Source: Cepaea nemoralis (taxonomy: Eukaryota > Mollusca > Gastropoda > Stylommatophora > Helicidae). From it: a DNA stretch of 64,000 bases. The notes under the pieces were generated by a model that had not been told where the DNA came from, did not search any database, and worked only from the letters and a program-made list of their open reading frames with translations. The DNA lies in the NCBI GenBank assembly GCA_014155875.1, contig JACEFZ010012589.1:226001-290000 (forward strand), given 5' to 3'. A program made the position numbers and the translations under genes. Positions 1-10,734 of the stretch are shown piece after piece (within the stretch, counting starts at the first letter, position 1; the number at the start of each line of letters is the position of its first letter).

Positions 1-153
1 CCATTACGGTATATAAATGCCGGAGTACCATCCAACAATATGATTGCTCGCTGGTCCTTGAAGCTTCAAAATTACAGTTTCGAAGTTCGACATATTCCCG
101 GCAGAATCAATACAATTGCCGATCTTTGTCCCGTTGTCCGACCGACCCAGTAA
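1..153 (+). pseudogene. RNase H C-terminal end of a Ty3/gypsy-type pol (partial)
   Basis: An open frame enters from the left window edge and stops at TAA (151-153). Its 50 residues include RWSLKLQNYSFEVRHIPG followed by R-I-N-T-I-A-D-L, the diagnostic end of the gypsy RNase H domain (RWxLxLQxYxFxVxHxPGxxNxxAD). The stop codon comes right after the domain. In ordinary gypsy elements the integrase follows RNase H in the same frame; here about 1.4 kb without a visible integrase follows and then an LTR. This matches an element whose pol ends with RNase H, or one that lost its integrase. Family call is secure; the rest of the element lies outside the window. Confidence 0.8.
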
Positions 154-1594
154 GCAATGTCTGAGTGCACTGTGTACTATTACACTCAGACCAACACAGC
201 CACCAATAAGTGAATTTTGTTTCTATTCACCTACTGTGTAAGGTCTATAATTGAAATTGTGATACGGTTAAAAAACCGACATGTATAATATACTTATTTT
301 AATTAAGCCATGTAATGAGTGTAGTATAATTGTGTAGTGTGTGTTAGAAAGAGAACATTATTAATTGTAAATATACACCAAGAACAGTGTCACAGACGCT
401 TAACCACTTACCAGAAGCGAACTTTACCATTTAACAGTGACAGCTGTGTGTGAATTTCTTCACCGTGATATTTTATCGACGTGTGCAAATGTGGACTGAA
501 CAGTGACTTCTACACCACCTCTGCATCGAATTTAATCCAAAATGTTCGACATTTGAACATCAGAAATAAGAACAGTCGATCATTATCCAGAAGTTGTGAA
601 CACATCGGAACTAAGAACATTCCATCATAATCCGAAAGTTGTGATACTATAACATCAGACACGAACTTTGAGAACATTTTACTATCCGTTACAAATAAAA
701 CCGGAACAGTTGTGTTCAAACAGTGTAACAGCAACTAAATTTTGCGTTTCGTGTGTATTTCCGGTGTAATTTAAAAAGTATAGCAAAATTAGCAGACGAT
801 ATACAAAGATTCAAAAACTTATGACGATTGTAAAATCCTTTTGAATCTATAAAATATAATACACCAATTGGGTACTTATTTATTTTGATTAGTGTAATCT
901 TAGAATCATATCTTGATTAATGTATTCATATTACCGACTTTTTCTCGTTAATATGAAGAAACGTCAAGCAATGACGCTAAGAAATTAAATAATTATTGTA
1001 ATTTATTGAATTTCTTGAATGTCAAAATTACTTCCCTTGCATTTATGAATTACACCAAGGGCCATAATTTGAAACATATTCATTAATGTGTATTGTATAA
1101 ATAGACATTTTGTTGCTAAAACGGCTAACACAGCGGGTAGGCGTCCACCAAGCATGGCAGAGAGCTGCCAACATTGCAAACCAACATAAGAGCTCCTGGC
1201 CAAATGAGGTCAGAGTTTGAGTGTTTAATACGACTCAAATAAAGTCGTATTTCAGTCTGGCTAGATGGCTGTTGCAAAACAACCATATTATTACGTTTTT
1301 TTCAAATTGCTGCGAGGTAGATGCGAGAAGCTGGTACTACTGATCTGACTGGGTATTATTGCAATGGAGGTAACCAGCCATCAGGGGGATGAAACCTGAT
1401 TTGTGTTAAAAGTTGAACTTCATTTTGTCATTTCAATGCAACTTACATTTTTCGTATATATTTCTATGCCATAGATGTATTTTCATGCATAACACAGAGA
1501 AAGGGTAGTCTCTGACATGAAGTTAACACTACCCCAGTATATACATACATCATGAATGAAAGATGGCATCTTTCATTGAGGTACCCGGGGAGAA
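154..1594 (+). other. 3' internal non-coding part of the LTR element
   Basis: This stretch lies between the RNase H stop codon and the 3' LTR. I find no integrase motif and no long open frame on the plus strand. It ends in a short purine-rich run (ggggagaa, 1587-1594) directly before the LTR, in the place of a polypurine tract. Short minus-strand open frames here have no recognisable domain. Confidence 0.5.
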
Positions 1595-2061
1595 TGTCAG
1601 AGCCTAACATGGTATAGCTATGCAGCAACATCGTTACGACACCCGGCGGACAAGAATTGTCGGCGGGCAAGATTGTTACCTGACACGCGACCAGCGGTCA
1701 GGCTGACGACAGACGCATGCAGGCCACGTGACGCCACTCGAGGCAGTGGGCAGTTTGCGTGCTAGCCTCAGACCGAGCTGGGACTTTAGACTGGAAGGAC
1801 GTATGTGATGAAAGCAAGGCGTTTGTGTGGATCTCTGTGGTTGAAAGCCGAACGACTGATATCTTGAGCGTCAGACCTGTGAGCTGTATTGTGGTTGTGA
1901 GCATCGTGAGTTATATATTGTAGATTGTTGTAATTATCGTTCTGTATTTAATGTGGCAATAAATCCATAGAACGTTATGTCGTTGTGTCTTACGTCCAAT
2001 CATGTTATACTTGTACTGTCTCACACGCGTTAGCTAACGAGCCAATTATAAGATCCTGACA
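1595..2061 (+). repeat. 3' LTR of a gypsy-like retrotransposon
   Basis: The 467-bp segment starts TGTCAGAGCC and ends ATCCTGACA, the TG...CA form of LTRs. A purine-rich run precedes it. A TATA-like TTATATATT lies at 1911 and an AATAAA polyadenylation signal at 1958-1963, in the expected order. The orientation agrees with the RNase H fragment at 1-153. I do not see a second copy in the window, so identity of the 5' LTR and of the target duplication cannot be checked. Confidence 0.6.
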
Positions 2062-2785
2062 CTACTGACTAATGTCACAATGTAGCATCACTTTACTTGG
2101 CTACTGGCAATCGCCACAAACTTGTCTGGTTGGCGTGAGCCCTATTCTCAATTGCAATATTATATTAATTAGAGGTATGTCTGAACCAGACCGTTGTCTT
2201 ATAAGACCTGCCCTCAAATAGTAAATTAACTCACTACCCATACAAAGTTGACTTTCTGAAGGTCAACACATGAATTGCTTCATGTCCCCCCTATAATATT
2301 AAGCAACCATTACACAAGCTGTGAGCGACAGGCTTTACCTATCTCGCTTCCGCGTGTAAAGTCACATTCCACTGTTAAGTTAGTGTTTCGTTGTCTATTA
2401 TGTCCCCTGACCCGGAGTTATCTCCATTTGATCTAATAAAAGTGTATGCAATTTATATGTTTGTTTTTCTGGTTGTTTGTGTGTTTGGATGTAATTAAAA
2501 GTATAATCTAACCTTTAACATGTGTATCTAACTATCATGTGTATGTAAATTAGTTTTTCAAGTGCCATAATTCATTTAACTGTGGTCACAAACATGTGTA
2601 TAATACAAATCTGTGATATGTTTCTGTCTTATGAGACTCAAAATACTTTCACTATAATTCTAAACTAAAATACACAAAATACATTCATTATAACACATTT
2701 CCAACATTGAAACTTACACCTTACGGCAACAAAATTAAAGTCTTGTTGAGCGGCAGAAAACATCCGCTGACTGCTCTCACTCTCT
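2062..2785. other. AT-rich intergenic, nothing recognised
   Basis: No coding motif, RNA gene or clear repeat is visible. Unit-length flank of the LTR element. Confidence 0.5.
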
Positions 2786-3082
2786 CCCGTATATTTTACC
2801 TTTGCTCTCACTTTCACACTTCTGTCACAAATCTTTCATCCTCATTTCTGTCATACTTCTTTTACCCTCACTATTGGCACACATCTTTTACCCTCATTTC
2901 TGTCACACATCTTTCATTCTCATTTCTGTCACACATCTCTCATCCTCATTTCTGTTACACTTCTTTTACCCTCACTTTTGTCACACATCTTTCATCCTCA
3001 TTTCTGTCACACATCTTTCACCCCCCACTTTTGTCATACATCTTTTACCTTCATTTCTGTCACATAACTTTCACTCTCATAG
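2786..3082. repeat. Minisatellite, about 26-bp unit
   Basis: Degenerate tandem copies of tcacacatctttcatcctc plus atttctg, about 11 units. The overlapping open frames rich in F, S, H and L are by-products of the repeat. Confidence 0.85.
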
Positions 3083-4429
3083 TTATTTAAAAACCTTGGA
3101 GTGACACTGTACAAGCTTGGCTCAGTTTGACAGAGTTGAGCCTAATGACTGTGCATCAACCGTTGCACACGTCATATATTTTACAACATATTTACATGTA
3201 AGAAAAAACGGGTTGATGGTTTGTACCCTGGTATTATTAACCACTCTATTCTACTGACATATTATTCTAAATAATGACATACTAATACTAGTTCTACAAA
3301 TATATATTTAATGTGTTAATCTATCTGTCATATTAATTCTAAAATAAGCTTACATTACTCCTAATATTTATCTAATTTAAGAGATGTAGTTTACCTATGT
3401 GAAATGAAATTGATGTGAGATGAATTATGTCCCTTGGTGAAATGGGTAATAAGTTACGTCTCTTTCTGAAATGGGTGATGTGAAATATAACATATTCTAA
3501 CTAATGTTTTTAAATAAAACAAACTATATGATTGATATTCTTATGCTATATGGTGAAAATGATGTATCTTTAAGTGTATAATATTTCTATTCTATTATGG
3601 TGTGACCTAATCATGCTACTAAATGATAATGTTTGTTAAATGCATTGGTTAAGATGGAATGAAATCAAATGAAATGAAACAAAGTGAAATATAATACAGT
3701 AAATGATACTATTCATATGTAAACTTCTTATAATTAGTTGTCATGTTTAAATTACTATCCTAATCTACTTTTACAGCTAAATGAATATGTAAATTAATAT
3801 TCTATCTACTAAACTAAAATGAAAAAGTATTATATTATCTAAATCTAACTATAAATTAAAATGACATAATCTATCTATATTTTATCACTATATTAAAACA
3901 TTATGATACATATCACATTAAGTTTATATACATATTATTCAGTTTCCACAGGTTAGTAGTTGCCTTCATGTTTGTACATTGCTTGTATAGGCATAATATA
4001 TCTACACACTTTGCCTGGGTATCTGAAATACATTGCACAGTCATACTAGTGTTCTATCGGTAGTGCACGTGTAGAGTTCGCTGGTGTCGTAGCTCAGCCT
4101 TTTCGTGTCTGTAATTAAGCACTGTTCTGACACTGTTTTCTGCGTTTCACACCAATGGTACACCGGAATGGAGCTTAGTTGGAAACGATCTGTCCTTGTT
4201 CACACGGTGATATTTACGTTCTGCAGCACAGTTCTTGCCTTAATGTCTACGGACACATGATAGTTCACTGTTCTTGGTACATGATTAAGCATATACTGTC
4301 GATGTATATGTAACCTATTTTATATAGAATAATATAATATATTCATGTACTAACTATCACTCTACATTTATCTGTGGGATTTCAGGTATTTCTACCCCAG
4401 ATGGTAAAATTAGTGATGACCTGTATATC
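3083..4429. other. AT-rich stretch, nothing recognised
   Basis: Strongly AT-rich sequence without coding motifs. It lies downstream (minus sense) of the decayed gypsy-like element and may hold its 3' untranslated part; I see no LTR with clear ends. Confidence 0.4.
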
Positions 4430-4720
4430 CTGGTCATTTCGATGCACACCACTCTGTATGACCGTGATCGGGGAGTTGTCGGTCTGGACAATGCAGTGAA
4501 CATCCGTTAGAATTAGATGGAGCTTTCTCACCGCATAGATGACGCTTAGGGTTGCAACTGTGATATGGAATCTCTGGACTCAGCAGGTGTGATCTTACGG
4601 CTCACGTAACAACTCGGGTGGAAGATGCCCTAAAAAATTTGGCCTAGTACTGCTGGCATCTGTCCTAGAATAATAAACGAGCCTAGGATTAGGCAAGCGG
4701 AGGATTGGAATATTAAAAAA
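4430..4720 (-). pseudogene. RNase H remnant
   Basis: Minus-strand frames read TDASST (start of the RNase H domain, about 4660) and then VIYAVRKLHLILTDVHCIVQ with TDNSPITVI (about 4440-4570), matching the gypsy RNase H pattern of aromatic/AVxKxxxYLxxxxFxVxTDNxxL. Stops and frameshifts are present. It lies downstream of the RT remnant, as expected. Confidence 0.6.
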
Positions 4721-4744
4721 AAATTTCATTTTTGACAATGCAGA

Positions 4745-5060
4745 AATTAATAATGCATCTTTCACATGAAATTTACAGATGCTTTTAAAACATTGGAATA
4801 TAGAATTGTAATTCCTGAGTACTTTACTACTCCCAAAAGGCTTCTGACCTGCTTCTTTCTAGTAGACATGGTCAGATTCATAATTTTGGTACTAATTTTC
4901 TGGTCAGTCTTTAGTTGATCTTGAGAAATGACATGACCCAAAAATGAATTTCTTTTAGGCCTAATTCGACTTTGCTCGGTTTGACAGTGAGACCGAAGAG
5001 TCGCACCCTATGAAAGACATGTCTTAGTTTCAGTAAGTGTATTGTCCAGTCATCAGTATT
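4745..5060 (-). pseudogene. Reverse transcriptase C-terminal remnant
   Basis: Minus-strand translation gives DDWTIHLLKLRHVFHRVRLF then GLTVKPSKVELGLKEIHF, the segment that follows the catalytic YxDD box in gypsy RTs (HLxHLxxVFxRLxxxGLTxxPxKCxFG). After one stop codon, KKQVRSLLGVVKYSG matches the RT-RNase H connection (KKQVRSFLGLxxYYR). The fingers and most of the palm are deleted. Confidence 0.7.
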
Positions 5061-5069
5061 CTGATATAT

Positions 5070-5300
5070 TCATGTGTATTCTGTCAGTTCACTAAATGTA
5101 TGCCCCTCGTCGGATTTGCCAGTCTCGCTAACTAGTGTAGTTGCGCTCTGTATGTCTGTCGTCTGATCACTAGATGTTGGTGCACTCTGTTCGTCTGTCA
5201 CTACTTCTGTCTCTTGTCTTGAAAAGTGAGGTTTTCGCATGTTGACATTGAATATCTCTGAGTGTCTGTTTATCGACATTCCATCGTCACCATGTACCAT
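5070..5300 (-). pseudogene. Linker between integrase GPF module and RT remnant
   Basis: An open frame of 76 residues rich in S, T, E and D, without a recognised domain. It sits just after the GPF module and just before the RT remnant, so it is best read as pol spacer of the same element. Confidence 0.4.
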
Positions 5301-5302
5301 GG

Positions 5303-6550
5303 TTATGTACCACCTTGAATGGTCCTTGCCATTTCGTTTGTATGGAAGTAGCCTAAATCTGTCTTGATCAAGTTCAAGATCACTTGTTTTCGCACCTTTG
5401 TTTGTGTGCTTGTGGTAGAACTGACCCTTCCTCTATCAAATGGCTTGGGTGCCAGTGTAGAGGGTTGTACTTCAGCTGTAGGATGTCCACCCTTTAACTT
5501 TCGTACTAATTGTTGACAGACATTACACGCAAATACATTATGACAAAATAATTTTATATTATTGAAAAAACCTGGCCTGTTATTGTTGTATGCCAGATGA
5601 CCAGCACACGGTGTTTTATGTGCATTCTTTAGCACAGTTAAACGGTGTTGTTCAGGTAACACCTGTTCATGGTTAACTGTAGTATGACATCTAGTTGAAA
5701 TGCCATTCTTCAATCTAGAGAACACTGATGTATGTTTGGTGATTTTGGCTCTTTGTTTCATTAAGTTTAAATATGGAGACACATGAAGATCAGATTTCTG
5801 CTGGTGTATAACTTTCTGTGTGTTTGTGTCATCTGTGCTGGTTGGAAAAAGCATCAGTAGTGTCTCATCTTGTAATGGGTCATGATGTTTTGAAGTGTCA
5901 ACTCTGGTTGTTGCCTTAGCTGCATTTAATTTCTCCCATGCAACTATTTCATCACTAGTACATTGTTTCAGTTGGGGTAAGCACCCCAAAATTAAATCAG
6001 TACAAGGGTTGTCAAGTATTGCACAAGTAAAGGTACCCGAAAGAAAAGGAATATTAATGTGGGCTTTTGCCAAAGGGTAGATCTCAACGTTACCCGAAAA
6101 GGTTCGGCATTTCACAGTGTCACCTGTGTAATCCCCCGGACTCACTAGTTCTTTTCGAAGCCCAATAAGGGTGCTGCCACTATCTAGCAAACATTGGCAT
6201 GGTACATTATTGACCATTGCATTGTGGAACAACAAATTGCCTCTGGAGGCTAGTGCTGCATTTACATTCTCAGATGAGAACGGTACTGTATGTCCACATT
6301 CTAGTTTTGCGTCGGCATGAAATTGGTGACATCGTTCACAATTGTCAAAGCTTAATACATCGTTCACGCAACATACATCTACAGACTCTCTGAAAGGTAA
6401 GTCAACCTCATTTTCATTTTCAACCTCACACTCATCCTCACTACCACTATCTGAAGAGGTGTCAATCAAAATAGCATTGTTAGCTTTCATACGTTGGCGC
6501 CCAAGGCACTTATTAGAATAATGGCCATAGCAGGAACAAAAAAAAAACAT
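5303..6550 (-). pseudogene. Protease plus integrase N-terminal zinc finger (pol fragment)
   Basis: A 415-residue frame. After the knuckle GHYSNKC and an acidic stretch, residues about 115-200 form a retropepsin-like domain: CLLDSGSTLIGLRKEL is the catalytic D-S-G loop and TDLILGCLPQL is the typical closing strand. About 110 residues on comes the integrase HHCC finger: VLKNAHKTPCAGHLAYNNN, then CNVCQQ. The following KGGHPTAEVQPSTLAPKPFD matches the linker before the integrase core, but the DDE core itself is missing. A different frame near 5300-5345 reads KWQGPFKVV, the GPF module at the integrase C-terminus. No RT lies between protease and integrase. Confidence 0.75.
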
Positions 6551-6828
6551 TTGATTGCCCGCCTGTATGTCAATCTTTTATTTTGCTGCTTCTTGATAAC
6601 ATTTTCAAGATGCGCCGGATAGTTCGGCGATTTGTCGCACATAGAATAAGTGTCATGCATCTGTTGACAATAAATACATTTTGACACTTTTCTGTCTTTC
6701 TTGTCATATTTCTGAAAAGGTTTTCTGTTGCTCTGATAGTTTTTGGGTTGGTCTTTCACAAAGGAAACTATTTCAGAGTCACTTGAGGTCTTAAAAATCT
6801 CTCTGTTAGAAGAAAAATATGCTGAGCC
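6490..6828 (-). pseudogene. Gag C-terminal zinc-knuckle region (frame-shifted)
   Basis: Continuing after the A-run, this stretch encodes KCIYCQQMHDTYSMC, a CCHC-like finger of C-x2-C-x3-H-x5-C form. About 45 residues later comes a second knuckle of the standard C-x2-C-x4-H-x4-C spacing, ending GHYSNKC, which is split by a run of ten T (minus sense) near 6540-6550. Nucleocapsid knuckles of this kind package the element's RNA. Two homopolymer breaks within one gag-pol transition are notable. Confidence 0.55.
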
Positions 6829-7795
6829 TTTTTTTTTCGAACTGCTCGATGTTCTCAATGTCTGACTGCTGCAAAAACTTAGCAAAAGGAGAAGGTATAG
6901 TAGATATAACCTTGTCCATAGCTATTAGGTTTTTTAATCTATCAAAGTCTTTACCTATGTTAGCTGCTTTAAGCCACCTGTTTAGTACACTCTGCACATT
7001 TGAAACATAATCTATAAAAGTTTCACTAGGTTTAGGTTTTAAATTTGAGAACTGAACCTGATACCCAGGGGCATCAAGTAAAAAGTGCTGCATAATCCTA
7101 TCATGGATGTATTGATAGCTAGATCTAAGCTCAATAGGGATAGATTCTATTACTTTAAGGGGCTCACCACTTAGATTCTTCATGTAGATAGGAGCCCACA
7201 TATCTAAAGGAACTTGGTGATATTTAAATTGATACTCTACATTCTCTGTCCAGGCTGATATGGAATCATCTTTACAGTATGGTTTGATAATATTTTTGTA
7301 TTTGTTGAACTTATTTTCTTCTTGTTGACTTCTTAATTTAGTGGCAGAGATCTCTGCATGTGAGTCTACGTCCATGCCTTTCATCTTTAATTGTGTCTCT
7401 GATTCTACTTGAATTTGCTTTTCCTTAACTCTTGCCATTTCATCTATTTCTTTTTGCTTTAATTCTCTCTCCTGATCTAATGTCTTCTGTTTTAATTCTA
7501 GTTCTTTCTGTTTAATTTCCTTATCATGTTCTAGTTGTTTTTGTTTTGTTATCTCAGCTAGTTGTGTTAATTCTTTTTGATGCTCTCTTTCTCGAGCGCG
7601 TTCATCTCTATCTGCATTTTCTTTTCGTTCCCGTTCAGTTCTCTCAGCATCTTTTGCTTCTTTAAATTTCTTATCGGCATATTGTTCTAGCTCTTTACCT
7701 GTGTATTGCAATTCTTTGCCAGCTTTAATGAAGTCAGCTAGAGTAGCCATGTTGTTGGGTAATTGGCTCGCGTTGACCTGAACTGACTGCTTCAA
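6806..7795 (-). pseudogene. Gag-like protein of the decayed gypsy-type element
   Basis: A 329-residue frame. The likelier start is the second Met at 7750 (MATLADFIKAG). Residues about 30-150 are a highly charged K/E/Q coiled coil (for example KQKELELKQKTLDQERELKQ). Residues about 165-320 look like a retrotransposon gag/SCAN-like core, with the W-x-E-N-V-E-Y-Q-F start, MWAPIYMKNLSG, and L-L-D-A-P-G-Y. Gag binds RNA and forms the particle. The frame breaks at a run of nine A (minus sense, about 6829-6837) and continues in another frame towards zinc-knuckle motifs. The homopolymer could be a programmed frameshift site or simply decay. Confidence 0.7.
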
Positions 7796-8280
7796 TTAGT
7801 TATTATTCTTTGATATGCTATGTTATTCAATATCTGAGCACCACAAATTGTACTGTTTGTTTACAATCTGGAAAATTGTATTCTCCAAAAAATTAGAGCA
7901 CAAAGTCTTGTTCATACAATACACGCTGAAAAAGAGATGCACTATTAATCACAATGCATGCCAAAAACGTAGGTTTTACTCAACTTAATGTTCCCCAGAA
8001 CAAGGAACAACACGTCAGCAATACCGGTCCCGTTGTTTGGCACCCCGGATTACACACGAGTTTTCTACTCAGGTCACCCTGTTTGGCACATTGGCACACA
8101 CTCACGTTCTTACTCAGCTGTTGTTCGCCCTGTTTTACAGAGCAGCAAAAATTACCAACTCGTAAACGAAAAATAGATTTTTGACAAATTGGTACAATGA
8201 CACAGACATGCCCACGAACAAACAGAACATCGATTAATTAATATTTAATGTCACTGTCCTGTCTTCGTTCTACCGTAATA
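7796..8280. other. Possible 5' leader of the gag element; nothing firm
   Basis: Upstream (minus sense) of gag. No LTR ends, primer-binding site or coding motif could be established. Short plus-strand frames at 7954-8184 have no recognisable domain. Confidence 0.4.
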
Positions 8281-8569
8281 TGTCTTTCGTTACTTTTTTT
8301 TTTTTTTTTTTTTTTTTTCCCCGCGTTTCCATCCTGTTTCAGGATATTGCGGTCAACACCAGCATCTTTCAGCTGTATGTTGATTCCTAGGCTAGATTAC
8401 GCTCATCAGCACGCCACGACTTTCTGAGCGACCGGCTCCATACTCTCATAAGTCACTTTTGCAATTCGAACCACTGCTAATTCTCGTCGCGTCACGTGAC
8501 GAGAGTATTCGGGGTTAGCGGAGAAAGCTGCTAACCCCTCGGCCATGGAGCCGGCTGTCTTTCGTTACT
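8281..8569 (-). mobile_element. Full-length tRNA-derived SINE (family S1) with 14-bp TSD
   Basis: Perfect 14-bp direct repeats TGTCTTTCGTTACT at 8281-8294 and 8556-8569 bracket the element. On the minus strand it starts GCCGGCTCCATGGCCGAG, has a tRNA-like A box (TGGCCGAGGGGTTAG) and a B box (GGTTCGAATT), then a unique body, and ends in a poly-A tail (24 T's on the plus strand from about 8294). The head resembles tRNA-Ser/Leu. More pieces of this family are at 15505-15610, 21853-21920, 32795-32900, 37487-37600 and 37682-38006. Confidence 0.88.
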
Positions 8570-10272
8570 AACTTAGTTTAATCTATGGAAGTAAGTATGG
8601 TGCAGGCCAAATCTAATTTGCATAGCCGAAAGTAGTGCCCTCCTGACGGTAAACAAATAGAAAAGTACGAAAAAAAAATTCAATAACTGCTTTTAAATAA
8701 ATATAAATATAATATTAATGTGTAAATAAATAAATATATTCATTCTCTAACTTAAATAAACAAATAATAGTTAATATATCGTAAAGATTCAGGCAGGCAG
8801 CAGCTTGCCAGTATGTAAACACTGAAATGCTGATTGCAAATGGCGAGGCCCAACTGTTTGTCAATCGTGCCACGTCACAGGTGCAGCGCTATTTTTAGCT
8901 TGTAAAAATCAATACTGTCGCTGACCTTTGTATTGCTCCGCCATGAATCATTTATGACAATTATTCAAAAACAAATAAATAATTACATAAATAAATGAAA
9001 GAAGAACATAATATGCATACTTACAACTTTGAACAACATATTATTTAACTATATAACATTCTAATAAGCACAAATAAACATTATTTCATCACGATAGGCA
9101 CACTTCTGCCGGCAACTCGATCTAGTCTGCACACGTCATCGTCACAAATTAAACACTTTAATCTTTGTAATATCCTATCCGTAAACCTAGTCTAGAGCCG
9201 TGGGTAAGTGTATATAGCTTGAACTCAGGTTCAAGCAGCACTTCTGACACATTTAATCCTATTGCCTGTCAACAACTCATGTTTCAGGCATCATCGGATT
9301 ACTTCTCCCACACCATACAATAGACTTGCAAGTCGTGTGCGAGGAATGAAATGGTACATTTTATTGCCGTTGGCTCTTTACAATTGCAAAACAGTCGCTA
9401 TCTAATCACACATAAAGTCACAATATTCTCTATCAATAGTTTTCCTAACCCCTATAGCTATTCTCTATCTACTAGGCTATATGAAAACACATATCTATTC
9501 TACACGATGTGAACACTACAGAGTCAGTCCCCAGTCTGACTTGCTTCACTCGCCGTCGCTCCACGCCTCGCGGAAGGACCTTCATACGCCCTTCGGCTCC
9601 CTGCGTGCTAGGTCAGTTAGCACGCCCCTATTAGCTGGCTTTGCTTTGAGTGCTAATCGTTGCTATCACGCAGGCGTGATTCTGTCGTGACCAGTAGTGC
9701 GAACTATCTGGTCAACGCCTTCGTGTGAGGACTAGTTAATAGTCCCCTTTTTTTTATTCTCTATCCTGCCCCGATCCCGGGCACCATGTTCTCTCCACTC
9801 TATCTGAGGTTGACACCACGTCCTGGTGGTGTTCTATCATGAACACAGGTGTTCCAAACAATGGCTGGTTAGGCTGACACTATAAAGAACTTTGACACAA
9901 GCAACACTGCACAGACAATAAGGCACTACAAAAACATAGGTTACACAACATAAACCCCAAGACGCGACATAAACAAGAGTTGTGACACAATTTACTATCC
10001 CACCAAGAACCCAGGCCTGCTGACACTAACTAGTCAGCCGCTCAGTTTTGTCACAACATTAGTTGACACAGATCAACTCAGGGAATTGTTCCCACCTGAC
10101 AACAACAGAACAGCAATGAACTGACGGCCATGCTGCCCGCATCTCTCACCAGCACAAAACCGACGTGGCTGGCTGCTACAAGGAAAAATGGCCTCGGGTC
10201 TTTGTTTCAAGTCGCGTTTCCGGCGTGGCCAGGTTTTTAACTCGAGATAGACCAAACCAAAATTCGTTGGTC
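8570..10272. other. Intergenic, nothing recognised
   Basis: AT-rich to about 9100, then mixed sequence. A GC-richer block (9520-9740) carries a short open frame without recognisable domain. No repeat with clear boundaries was seen. Confidence 0.4.
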
Positions 10273-10644
10273 AGGCGCTATCACATAGTTCTGTACACCT
10301 TGTTGTTCTGTACACCATGTTGTTCTGTACACCATGTTGTTCTGTACACCATGTTGTTCTGTACACCTTGTTGTTCTGTACACCATGTTGTTCTGTACAC
10401 CATGTTGTTCTGTACACCATGTTGTTCTGTACACCATGTTGTTCTGTACACCATGTTGTTCTGTACACCTTGTTGTTCTGTACACCATGTTGTTCTGTAC
10501 ACCATGTTGTTCTGTACACCTTGTTGTTCTGTACACCTTGTTGTTCTGTACACCTTGTTGTTCTGTACACCATGTTGTTCTGTACACCATGTTGTTCTGT
10601 ACACCTTGTTGTTCTGTACACCATGTTATTCTGTACACCTTGTC
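10273..10644. repeat. Minisatellite, 17-bp unit, about 22 copies
   Basis: Near-perfect units of gttctgtacaccatgtt with T/A variation in the third-last position (ccatg/ccttg). The array runs without gap into the 5' end of the tRNA-Ala gene. Open frames on both strands (LFCTPCCSVHHVVLYTM and its reverse) are repeat by-products. Confidence 0.95.
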
Positions 10645-10717
10645 GGGGCTGTAGCTCAAATGGTAGAGCGCTCGCTTAGCATGTGAGAGGTACAGGGATC
10701 GATACCTTGCTGCTCCA
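10645..10717 (+). tRNA. tRNA-Ala (AGC)
   Basis: 73 bases fold as a cloverleaf. The D arm is GCTC...GAGC. The anticodon stem CTCGC/GTGAG encloses TTAGCAT with anticodon AGC. The T arm is CAGGG/CCTTG around ATCGATA, and the acceptor is GGGGCTG/CTGCTCC with discriminator A. The ATC start of the T loop is also typical of many invertebrate tRNA-Ala genes. There is one acceptor mismatch (T-T) and two G-T wobbles. A T6 run at 10720-10725 serves as Pol III terminator. It could be a slightly degenerate copy, but A box, B box and terminator are all in place. Confidence 0.85.
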
Positions 10718-10734
10718 AATTTTTTGGGAGTCTC

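Larger units (their letters stand above)
4430..7795 (-). mobile_element. Decayed Ty3/gypsy-type retrotransposon, order gag-PR-IN-RT-RH
   Basis: Reading the minus strand from 7795 downward, the domains are: gag with a long coiled coil, two zinc-knuckle-like motifs, aspartic protease, integrase HHCC zinc finger, integrase GPF module, the last part of reverse transcriptase, the RT-RNase H connection, and RNase H. Protease and the integrase zinc finger sit in one uninterrupted frame with only about 110 residues between them, so no RT was deleted from between them in this copy without also preserving the frame. The RT and RNase H pieces lie downstream on the same strand. This is the Gmr1-like, copia-like order found in some gypsy-type elements. 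The integrase core and most of RT are missing and there are frameshifts. LTRs are not found. Confidence 0.7.

Noticed and set aside
1003..1904. Several minus-strand frames of 66-68 codons
   Set aside because: They overlap the LTR and its upstream leader in antisense and carry no known motif.
9481..9690. 69-codon frame in a GC-richer block
   Set aside because: Short, without domain or splice support.
10165..10686. Overlapping long frames on both strands (LFCTPCCSVHHVV and GVQNNMVYRTTWCTE types)
   Set aside because: Direct product of the 17-bp minisatellite, open in several frames at once.
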